From Hygrocybe punicea (lineage: Eukaryota; Basidiomycota; Agaricomycetes; Agaricales; Hygrophoraceae), in the NCBI GenBank assembly GCA_963556145.1, contig OY744471.1, positions 1,667,590-1,731,589 of the forward strand: a stretch of 64,000 nt of DNA. The letters run 5' to 3'. The stretch's first letter is position 1, and every line of letters begins with the position of its first letter. Below, piece after piece: positions 44,076 through 54,245 of the stretch. The notes under the pieces are model-generated. The model was not told where the DNA came from. It did not search any database and saw only the letters and a program-made list of their open reading frames with translations. A program made the translations under genes and the position numbers.

Positions 44076-44737
44076 CACCGATCATATCCATATTGGCTTT
44101 TGATGTCCATGTGATGATAGCTTTCAGGATCCGTTTTGCTTTTGTTTTTGTATTGCATTCTTCAATATTGAAGTTTGCGTCATTTTGCATAATACGGATC
44201 CTTTCCATGTCTTTCAAATGCACCACATAATGTTGGTTGTCAGCTGTCTGGTTTGGATATGGTATAGTCAAGCATGTACTCCAGCTTTTCCGCATTAATT
44301 CTGCATCACAGTATATGTGTGCACAGCATTAAAATTAGCCCCTATCCATTATGCATCAATATCTGTTAGTATACCCCATGTTTCTTAATTTGGCATTATG
44401 CATTTTTGTTTTATGAATACCCCTTTTTGTTTAGTCTCCATTCCTAACTTTAATTGAATTTGTCAACAATTCATGAAATCTACCAGTATAAACTTGTGGC
44501 GAATATCATGTGGACAGTCATCCATTTTTCATGCATACCTTTGCGCTTTGCATGGAGTACATGGCCCAAGAAGCCTCGTTTGGTATATGAGCATGTGCCA
44601 ATGGTGGATCCTCTGATGTTATTGTTGAAGTTTTGGATTCACCGATTCATCTTAAATTCATAGCTTATTGTTTTTGAGTGATTTAAAGCGTGAGTGGAGA
44701 TGATATCCACTATTCCATCAACTTTTACCGCTCTCCA

Positions 44738-46785
44738 ATGCCTCCCAAGAAGTCCACCGCCACGAAATCAAACTCAAAAGCAAAATCCAAGGCCACCATG
44801 TATGCATCCCTATTTTACTCAGTATAACTGAAGTTTCTATTGCATGCACTAAAGACGGCCTTCTGCAACAATCGAGAAGCGGAAGAAGGTCATCAAGACT
44901 TGGGCTGATGATGATATGTATGTGTCATCATTTTAATCGTTATCTATTTTTGACCAATGGACAGTGTGGCTTTGTCCGATGCTAATGATGATGCCATCAG
45001 TATTCAAAGCACTGGCAGTGTAATGGCACCGTCAACGCTCACAAGGTATCTATAATCACATATCATTGTTATCCAATATGAGTTAACAAATATCAATATC
45101 CTCCTAGGCATTCCGTCAAGTTTCGCAACGTTAAAGACGTGTTAGTGTTTCAATATCAAATATATCCACCATGATATCAATCTGTTACAGTGGAAAGAAA
45201 CGTCAAATGTCATCTCCCAATGTCACCGACAATGACGACAATGTGTAAATATTTTTCATAGGTATTGTCTCATCATTGACAGGTTATCTATAGTAAAACG
45301 CCTTCCCCCACCAAGAAATTGAAAGCTGCATCTAATCAATCACGAGACGGTGAGGAAGAGGAGGAAGAGGAAGAGGAAGAGGATTACGGTTCTAAGTGAG
45401 TTGTTCGGTTATCATAGACATATCCATTTGTTCAAACAAATCGTTTGACTGTTTAGGCATCGTCGCAAAGTAGCCTTGATGAAGAACCCCGATAAGCCAA
45501 TTTCGTGTGTATTTTACGTGCCGATATGAATATTCTCATTCATTAATTGTAACAGCGTTTCTAATACTCCATCCAAGAAGTCGAAGTCCACGAAGGCCAT
45601 CATGCTCGATGATACCGACGATGATAAAGGCTCCAGTGGCGATGAAGGAGATCTGACCTATGCACTGACACAGATCACCAGGTGTGTTGGATCTTATTAC
45701 ACCGTGGTGTTTGATGTAGATGTCGTGAATCTAGCTTACCATCTCCGAACGTTGATGAGTCCGATATTGGCACGAGGGATCCTCAACTTGTTGACACCTA
45801 CCAAGACTGTGTCAATATCAAGTATGCAATTGCATTTATACCCTTGTCATTTACTCATAACCATTCAGGGCAGCAGCAATGGTATCCTGGTCCAGTGCAA
45901 TTGGGAATGGCAACCCACAGTTCAGTGATATCATCACTGACATCTACAAGATCAACAGAAAGTACGTTATTTGAACAGCAATTTGAGGTCAATTTGGTCG
46001 ATTCATTGGATATAATATAGGTTATTGGTTTCCGCCATTACATTTGATAGATCTGGGAGGTACTCTAATCTCTCTCGTGATAACCCTGCCCATATCTCCA
46101 CTGGTGCATTTGGTCGCAACTTCTTTCATGCAGTCGGAGGTGGAATGCCGACGATCTTTACATCGGTCATCATAGTGGAGTCCTGCTTTCTCGATGAGCC
46201 CAAGATTGGTGGCAATACAAAGCCGGTCAAGGTTATACAGGGTGCACTACTTCAAGGGGAATGGGAGCGATATGTCGGTGCTATTGGAATGGTGATTCGC
46301 GAGTCCGAATTTCGGGCCCAACTGTATAAGGACTATGTGTCCTTCTCAACGACCACAGCAAGTGGAATGGATACATCTCCCAGTTTGTGCATTAATCATT
46401 TTTAGTTGTAATTCCTAATCGATTTTCATAGAGGCATCGACATCCAAAAATGTACAACTTAGTCCATTCACTCGTCGACCCACTCCATCTTATCATAAGG
46501 CCGCTCTATCATTTTACGATATTGGTAAGCATCCGGTCGTCTAATATAAATTGATATCTTAAGTATGTGTTGTCAGTGCCCATCTATGATGCACGCAAAG
46601 TCAAAGCGGACTTCACGTCCACTCTCATATCGCTCCAGCAACTACCCATCTTCCCGCACAATATCCCTGCAGGATCCTGTGTCGTTGTTGGACACACCAT
46701 CAATACATTCAAGCGTGTAGATGACATGATGAAGAGCATTTCACTCAATGTGCAATGGGTCATGGTCTTGGGAGTGCCGAAATGA
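44738..46785 (+). CDS. Helitron cargo gene 2: nuclear-type protein with VPIYD C-terminal domain
   Basis: Thirteen exons splice without lesions from MPPKKSTATKSNSKAKSKAT at 44738 to TGA at 46783. The N-terminal third is Lys/Ser-rich with acidic runs (an E9 stretch near 45350) and short basic motifs (PSPTKKLK, TPSKKSKSTK), which suggests nuclear localisation. The conserved C-terminal part has AFGRNFFHAVGGGMPTIFTS, KPVKVIQGALLQGEWERYVG, SPFTRRPTPSYHKAALSFYD, VPIYDARKVKADFTSTLISL and SISLNVQWVMVLGVPK. Similar C-termini are frequent in Agaricomycetes, with no known function. The first ten introns are all phase 2 (each after codon position 2) and most intervening exons are under 100 bp, an unusual regularity. 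Confidence 0.75.
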
Positions 46786-46872
46786 TTGCTCCACTTAGCA
46801 TCATTTATATTTGTATCTTATGTCTGTTTTGTGAAATAAACGTGAACCGATCCATTGACTGTACAGATAATA

Positions 46873-48695
46873 TTACAAATATGAGTATGGACCTTTGATG
46901 TCAATCAACCATTTATAGAAAACCCCTGCAAAAGTGTCTGCTAATGAGCCAATGGGTGCTCGAACGGATTTCGGACCTGACTTCATGTTCGACCAGAGGC
47001 TGCATGTGTGATAACGTTCCACCTCGTTCACGAAATAGGACACAGTATCCGTTTTGGAATCCACAATGAGCGATATGTCCATACGGCAAAAAACACTCAT
47101 CGATGGTTTTCCACCAACCATATTGGACTCTATCGCATAAAGCCCTTCATAGGTCTTTTGGACAAAGTCGAAGAACTCGTTTCTGCCTTGCTCTCGAATA
47201 GAAATGGCGCCCCTGTCCGGATTGCACGCCACCGTCTTCAATAGAGTCCCCTGCATTTGAAATATTCTGACAAAGTTAAGACAATCATACATATGATATG
47301 ACAAGTGAAAATGAAGGGCACTCACCTTAACTCATCCAAGGTATAGAAACTTGAGACGATATCCCACTTCCAGGACTTGCTTTCCTTGTTGTACAGGGTG
47401 TGCACCGTATACACGACCTTTCCACCAACTAGAAACACACGCCATTCGCCCATCTTACTCAGTGGTTCGATGTACGTTTGCCCAAACCAACGTGAACCTG
47501 GAACCTCACAGTTATTGCGCATGTATTCCCAATTTCGCTTGGCGTCGCCAGGTAATAGGACGTGATGACCGGTGTCGCTGTGTGTCCGTTTCAAGACAAT
47601 ATTCGGTGGGAATTGGTCGCCATCATTTAATAATTTTGCTTGAGGGCGTATCGTATGCGTTACATTCAAAGCGACATGAAGCAAGTTTTGATTTTGTATC
47701 CATTTTGAATGGACTGTGTTCATCTGCTTCGGAGGCGGCCAGATGTGTGCCGTTCGACAGAGTTCGTACATGCCAGTCATGAAAATCGACACATTTTCCA
47801 GTGTCAATCCGTATTGGTTACCACTGTCAAGACATCAGTATAATGCAGCGAAAACGGAGCAGAATTAATTAAAGCGATGTCAATCTTACATGTATGACAT
47901 TCCCATATCCACACCACCAAATACACAATCTGCCGATGCGAACTTTTGCCACGTATCGCCTTTGTCTTGATGGCGAAGTATTGCATGAAGGAACTCGGGC
48001 CAAAATATGTATTTGACATTGAAGTGCCGGGCTCCATCCTCATGATGTAGTCACATTCCGATATAAACCTGTTTGTTGTGAAATACGTTTCAGTATCAAC
48101 AATCCACAAATTAAACAATAGACATTACCCATTCTTGAATACATGCTGAATAGCGACTCTTGTATGACTTGATGATATGGACGTAACCATCAAGATGGGC
48201 AATGGTATCGAGTTCGATGTCGGATATGGTCGTGGTGACGAATGCAAGATCGTTAATGGCTGCGGCTTTGCTCGCGATACGAGTTGTTGGGTCAAGGATA
48301 AAAAGGATTTTGAAAACACGGCCGTCATTGTTGCTTAATGTGGTTATACGGCGTTCATTGTTGCTTACGGTGGTTGGCGGTTCCGTTTCACAGTCAGATG
48401 ATGTTTCCATCTCAGAGTCGGATGATAGCCTTTTGCGTGGAAGGAGATCGAGTTCCGCGGCCGTCGCATTGCGGACACCCTGTGAATTTTCACGTATGTT
48501 GCGACCAAGACATACTGACTGCGAACAAATTCCAGACGAAACGCATTTGGGATGTTGGTGTGCGGATCCGACATGTCTTTGGCAGGAGTTGCCTTCCTTC
48601 TTCCACAAAAGACATTTCGTTTTTGGAGAGTCGCATTTTCGACCAGGGTAGATGTGCATGCAAAGTTCATAACCAAGTTCCTTCTTATATGGCAT
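46873..48695 (-). pseudogene. Helitron cargo gene 3: Cys-rich N-terminus plus ATP-grasp-like domain, one stop
   Basis: Four minus-strand exons. Exon 1 (from 48695) is Cys-rich (LCMHIYPGRKCDSPKTKCLL, then SAHQHPKCVSSGICSQSVCL), likely zinc-binding, and ends in CIQEW. Exon 2 continues VYIGM, then TGA at 48051-48053 where Arg would fit, then LHHEDGARHFNVKYIFWPEF and GDTWQKFASADCVFGGVDMG. Exon 3 has NQYGLTLENVSIFMTGMYEL, NIVLKRTHSDTGHHVLLPGD and WRVFLVGGKVVYTVHT. Exon 4 has TYEGLYAIESNMVGGKPSMS, VFCRMDISLIVDS and YFVNEVERYHTCSLWSN, to TAA at 46873. The spacing of K..D, R.D and NE.E resembles ATP-grasp ligases; I infer that fold and cannot name a substrate. Only the single TGA disables it. Confidence 0.6.
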
Positions 48696-48947
48696 GTTTG
48701 TGGACCTAGGCAGGATTTCGGATGGATGGTATGAGGAACAGACACAGATATCATTAATACATCAATACCTTAATGATTGATTACTTTCAGGGTGGTCGAT
48801 AGCGGGTGGTGACGATTCCACAAACCTTCTAATTATAAGACGTCGGAATTATGTCACCTGACAAGAGTGGCAATGATAAAACAACAAACACGTGCCAAAC
48901 ACGTTGATCAGCAATGTAATCATTTAAATGTCTTGAAAGAGCAATAT

Positions 48948-49424
48948 CCACCGAACAGATCGGACGTGTTCGGTGTGTTCGGTGGAGATGTTCGGTGGAT
49001 GTCAACCAATCATTATGAGGAGATATACTACACCGAACACATCGAACATGTTCGGTGTGTTCGGTGGAGATGTTCAGTGGATGTCAACCAATGGTTGTGA
49101 CTGGATATACCACACCGAACACATCGAACATGTTCGGTGTGTTCGGTGGAGATGTTCGGTGGATGTCAACCAACGGTTGTGACTAGATATATCACACCGA
49201 ACACATCGAACATGTTCGGTGTGTTCGGTGGAGATGTTCGGTGGATGTCAACCAACGGCGATGTGTTCGGTGTGATATATCTAATCACAACCATTGGTTG
49301 ACATCCACCGAACATCTCCACCGAACACACCGAACATGTTCGATGTGTTCGGTGTAGTATATCTAGTCATACATTGACATCCACCAAACATGTCCGGTGA
49401 CCGAACACACCCAACAACATGTTT
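48948..49424. repeat. 82-bp tandem array with inverted copies, TGTTCGGTG motif
   Basis: CACCGAACASATCGRAC starts at 48949, 49031, 49113 and 49195, exactly 82 bp apart. Each unit holds GAACATGTTCGGTGTGTTCGGTGG (a palindrome plus direct half-sites), GAGATGTTCGGTGGATGTCAACCAA and a variable GTTGTGACTRGATATA spacer. From about 49258 the same unit appears inverted about 1.5 times, so the whole forms a large imperfect palindrome. It lies between cargo genes 3 and 4, likely upstream of both. Confidence 0.9.
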
Positions 49425-49825
49425 GTTGTAGTATATCTAGTCCTTCTACATCCATCCAACAAGTCAGACTTGTTGTGCTTTTCCGTCAACGGACCAGTCC
49501 GTGAATATTCATCGAACGAATTAACTCGATTTATTGCCTTACCAACTGAAAAATATTCCATACGCTGCACATGTCGGTTTTCTGCGTGCAATTACTAGCT
49601 TTGGACAACTTCTAAGCTCGAGCCACATCAAAAACATAAATAAATAGATCTGTTGTTTATGCATGCAAAGAAGCCGAACATGAGGTCGAACATGTGGCGA
49701 TTGATCTGGTCACGTGGTCGTGACATCTGTATTCATAGTCTGGAGCGTTGAGTAATAAATCCGCCCTTTTCTTTTGCTCTCAAATCGCCTCACACGTCGA
49801 CCAAAAAACTTTTATTTCATCTACC

Positions 49826-51749
49826 ATGTCCTTGCCAGTCGTCAAAACCTCGACTCCCGCTGTCAATCCCGCCGCCTTCAAGTACTGGCCTGATGCGCCG
49901 CCCAAAAAGCTGCAGGAGCTACATCGCATCTTCCAAATCCAGTACATGGTCCCGCCCAAGATTCCGGCACCCAACAAGGAATCCGGCACCATTCCCGTAT
50001 TTTCTCGTAATCTCTATGTACTGAAGACACACCCCCACGATGCCACCGCCCGAGGTGAGTTATGGCGCGAAATCCCCGAACGATACGAGGAACCGCTCCG
50101 TCGCTTGATTTATCAAATGGATATGTACATCTACGCGACAGCAGCCATCGCATACAACAAGGCACCCAACTACTCGCCGGACTACGTCAAAAATGATAAG
50201 GAAGGGACCGATTCACTTCGGGATTACCTCAAGTATACCGACACCGTCATGGACGAAATTTGGGCAGAAGTCTTGGTGGCGAAACGGGCAAACGAGGTTA
50301 CCCGTGACTGGCGAAGCAAGATCTTCGATGATTGGCTCCTGAAAGAATTTTATGTCGGGAAACATTCTCCATCGGCTTTGATTCAACATGGCGCTGTGAA
50401 CACCGAGATCAAGCCCGAGGATCTAGGTAAGTATATATGTATTTATGGCCAAATGAATTCTCACGTCTGGCATCATAGATTGGGCAAAATACGACGAATC
50501 CGTGCCAGCATGGCACAGCGGAACCTTGGCAAATTGGTCATTCGGTGGGCTTCCGGATGCCACAAAGCTCGAGATCATCGGTCATGTTATTGCTTGGTGT
50601 AAAGGACATAGTGTCCTCGTCGATTCTGATGTGGCAGATGATGATGAAGGTGTGATCTAGAATTACATGTGTGATTGTGCTAATGATATAGTACATTTGC
50701 AGAGGAGCCAGTTGCCCAGGGCAAGGGCAAGGGCAAAGCCAAGTCAAAATCGGTCAAAAAACAGAAGGCATCTTCTGCTGGTTTGTACAAATTTTCAACC
50801 ATAGTGGTGTATAGATCTATTGAATATTCAGGTGGCGCAGACAATTCGTCCGAGAAGGACAAAAAGAAGCCCAAGCCCAAGCCCAAGTCCAGTAAGTACT
50901 TTCATTGTCTGTGATTGTCATACATGCAAACCCTTCATCATGACAGAGCGCACAATCAAGTCCAAAGCCGAGGACGACGATGAGGGTGAGTTATTGAATT
51001 CCGAATATCAAAACGATGATCCAACACATTTATTCATGTATAGACGACATAAAGATGGAGGAGGACGTAGCCCCGGTAAAGAAGAAGCGGTCTAAGGCCC
51101 AAATGCGTACGTTGCTCACCTTGTTATGATTAATGCACTGACATCTCGCAGTCGCTGTTGAAATTGGGTCGTCGCGCACAACCCGGCAATCGGCATCGGA
51201 GAAATTGACAATGGAGATTAAGCCACCCATCGCCCCCGAGCCGGATGTTGTGGCACCGGAATCCGCGAAGTTGGACATTTTAGGACCAGAGTGGGCGGGG
51301 TTGTTGGATGTTGATAATGATATAACCATGGACAACGATGACGGATCTCCCGAACCTGAAAAGATGTCTCCCAGCGATGGTCACGAGGATGGCGAGATGG
51401 CAAAGAGGAGGAAATTGGATGTTGCTTCGGAGCAAGCGGGCATTATCGTAGAGAAACTCAACCTGGTGAAGCCACCGAAGAAGTCTCCGACTCCGGGTAT
51501 GTATTTCAACATTACATCATAGGCTGTATATATTCCAATTCTGATCTTCTCCATGTCCTAGGATTCCGTCCCAATACGCGTGCATCGTCACGCCACCAGT
51601 CATCGACCCCTGCAGAGCCCAGCGCTTCATCAATGGATGTGGATTGGAGCAACATCGTTCCACCCGAAATCCTACTCTCCATTACTCCAAGCCAAACGAG
51701 GCCTTCATCTCCCAAGCCATCGACATCCAAACTTGATCCCGGGCCTTAA
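49826..51749 (+). CDS. Helitron cargo gene 4: conserved fungal hypothetical, basic/acidic tail
   Basis: Eight exons splice cleanly. The ATG at 49826 (MSLPVVKTSTPAVNPAAFKY) is preferred over an in-frame one at 49748 because its context is better. The N-terminal globular part has KYWPDAPPKKLQELHRIFQI, RYEEPLRRLIYQMDMYIYAT, DEIWAEVLVAKRANEVTRDW and LIQHGAVNTEIKPEDLDWAK, then SGTLANWSFGGLP. The C-terminal part is low complexity and charged: GKGKGKAKSKSVKKQKASS, KDKKKPKPKPKS, APVKKKRSKAQM, then a Ser/Pro tail with SMDVDWSNIVPPEILLSITP. The basic runs suggest a nuclear or nucleic-acid-binding role. All seven introns are phase 1. No lesions were found and no function is known. Confidence 0.75.
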
Positions 51750-52837
51750 TTTTGGAGGAGTAAGTCCTTCTTTTGTGGAGTATTCATTATATTTGACTAA
51801 AAAAACTGTATCCCAGTCGTTGATTTCTGGAAACTTGGTGACAATCTGTGCCCTCAAATGTCCTCCTCATACATCGCTACTATTAACATTTGTACAGTTT
51901 CTATATATGTATTTCTTTTTGCTCCGTTAAAAATGGTTTGTGTTACTGTCCTATGACCATAAGAATTGAGCATGATAGTGAGCATAGATACAGCATAAGG
52001 CATCAATCTTGTTGACTGAAAATCTGTTTGTCTAAAATATATCCTGGTGAATGCATTACTTTCAGTTCAGTTGTACAACCACCTACACACTCAACTTGAG
52101 AAGGACAACCTGAGATGACTCTCATTCGGGCTAATGAAAATTCAAATTGAATATATGTAAGAAACCAGAATCACGAACTTTATGGACCTATTAAATGAGG
52201 ATACAATGATACAAGAGTAACAAAACCCCCTCTTGTAGTGGAAGATATAACTGTCACTCCAAGGGGAGCTATGACTCTTTGGTACCGGAATAATACAGTA
52301 TACTTGTGTGGGAATGATACGTACAGCTCCATAAAAATGACAATGTATTTCTGACAAGGATGAAGAACAATGATAATTTCCATGAATTACCAAGCAATTG
52401 TCAAATATGCACAGTTGTCAAACAGCCTGGTTGTTCAACTTCAATACCCGTTTTGTCTGTTGAGCAAGCCAGAAATAAATATCATTGAGACTCTGAAGAT
52501 TAAATCCACAAAATATCTTAAAAGGGGGTACCATTGTTCTTCTCAGTCGGTTTGATCAATGTCTTGTCAGCCAGACCCCTAATAAGATCGTAAGGCAGCT
52601 ATTCATGATACAGATGCATTTTTGGCCTGTATCAAGGCATGTCACAGGAACATAGAATGGAATAAAAAAAGTAAACACAGATTTCTAAAGATTCAGGCAC
52701 GCCTTATGGTGTTTTGGGAAAAGCTTACAAATAATATAATGTCATATGATCAATCCCATTGTGTTAATTGTTATTCATGATCCGAACCACTTGACTAGTT
52801 AAATGGGTGGTGTTTCCTCTTACTGTCACAAATCCTC
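51750..52837. other. Gene-free part of the Helitron before the Rep gene
   Basis: AT-rich and without supported coding potential. It should contain the promoter of the Rep-helicase gene; no motif stands out. Confidence 0.4.
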
Positions 52838-54202
52838 ATGAATCCCCACAACATCATCCGTGTCTGCATTGCATGTTTGACTTATCTATATTTCCTTGCA
52901 AATGCAACATTATTTCCACAACTATGCCAAGACAAACTTATGTATATCTCTCCTGAACCAATTTCCTGTCCTGTGATATCGACCTTGACCCAAGAATTGG
53001 ATGTTTTTCAAAGAAAACTCATAGAACATGAGTTGGCCCCAGATCAGGGCGATGCAACAATATTGATGCAAATAAATGCAACACTATATGTAAAGATCAT
53101 TGGAATAACAAAAGAAACAAAAGATAACTTGACAGTCGATCCATTATTCGTTTGGACTACATTTAAAAATAGCGCCTTCAAAATGCGAATACGTTCTATT
53201 CAATATGCAAGAACATATTTCTTACCTCCTAAATATCTCTTTGCTTTGTATTGTCTTCTCAAACCTATCACTGTCCAATGTCGTTGTAAAATGATCAAAG
53301 CATTGCTCATGCGATCGCTATTGAGACGACATGATTTCAAAACATATTTATTTCATTGTATTACTAGTTCTCTATCACATGCAACGTTGCTGTGGACCAC
53401 ACTATGTTTCATAATACGGCATAGCCGTTCAAACATAATTGTGTTCAATTTGAATTTATTCGGACACTTGTTTAAATCTTTATATATAAATTTCGTTCAT
53501 AGATATGACTACATTGGTGGTGGTAAACGAATACCAACATTCAAGTTTAGCTTTCTTCAATCTTTTATGCTACCGTCTAATAATATCAACCATGATTCTG
53601 ACATATTATTCGAATATGTGGGGCATATTGATGAACAAACAGCCAACACTTTATATGAAGATAGAAAAACATATGCATGTGTTAAAATGCCTTTACATGA
53701 ACTTCTGCCAAATTTGACAGTGAAGGATATTGGTGAAATAACAACAATACATGGTATATATTTGTCAAAGACATTACGAAGATTACATGGACAAGATCTA
53801 CCTGTGGCATTAATGAGGCATAATTGTTCAGCTTGTGATACTCATGTTTCTATTTTTCATGTGCATGATATTAAATCACATAAAGACCTGTGTAAACAGT
53901 GGTACAGAAGACAAAAAATGACAGAAACATATGAGTGCGGCAAAGAAGAAACTCAGGCTCAAATGAAAGAAGAATTGGACAAGTCAGATGAGCAATTATT
54001 TCCTCCTCCTCCTCCATCTATTGAATTGAAGGAAACCATAATCAGCAACTGGTGCAGAGATACATCACCTGAATGTTTCCAAGAAAGTGGGTGTGCTGTA
54101 TGTGGTCAATTGGTTGCATTGAAAAACATGTCTTTATTGTCAAAGACGAAGGTTAATCTGAAAATATTAACTAGAGACAATATGGCGAATCACAAGATGT
54201 GA
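52838..54202 (+). CDS. Helitron protein, N-terminal part
   Basis: 454 codons. Most of it is divergent and unrecognised. The end carries family features of fungal Helitron proteins: CxxC pairs (HNCSACDTHVSIFHVHD), ISNWCRDTSPECFQESGCAV and CGQLVALKNMSLLSK. It stops at 54200. The next expected family residues (TRCERYHCSDPIEDIKGPV) lie one frame over, directly upstream of the following long frame. The two frames overlap from 54171 to 54199, so the full protein of about 2,590 residues is interrupted by one frame change. Confidence 0.75.
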   Translation: MNPHNIIRVCIACLTYLYFLANATLFPQLCQDKLMYISPEPISCPVISTLTQELDVFQRKLIEHELAPDQGDATILMQINATLYVKIIGITKETKDNLTVDPLFVWTTFKNSAFKMRIRSIQYARTYFLPPKYLFALYCLLKPITVQCRCKMIKALLMRSLLRRHDFKTYLFHCITSSLSHATLLWTTLCFIIRHSRSNIIVFNLNLFGHLFKSLYINFVHRYDYIGGGKRIPTFKFSFLQSFMLPSNNINHDSDILFEYVGHIDEQTANTLYEDRKTYACVKMPLHELLPNLTVKDIGEITTIHGIYLSKTLRRLHGQDLPVALMRHNCSACDTHVSIFHVHDIKSHKDLCKQWYRRQKMTETYECGKEETQAQMKEELDKSDEQLFPPPPPSIELKETIISNWCRDTSPECFQESGCAVCGQLVALKNMSLLSKTKVNLKILTRDNMANHKM

Positions 54203-54245
54203 ACGATATCATTGTTCTGATCCAATAGAGGATATCAAAGGTCCA

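Noticed and set aside
48948..49424. Regularly spaced repeats resembling a CRISPR array
   Set aside because: The units are contiguous 82-bp tandem copies without unique spacers, they turn into inverted copies, and the genome is fungal.
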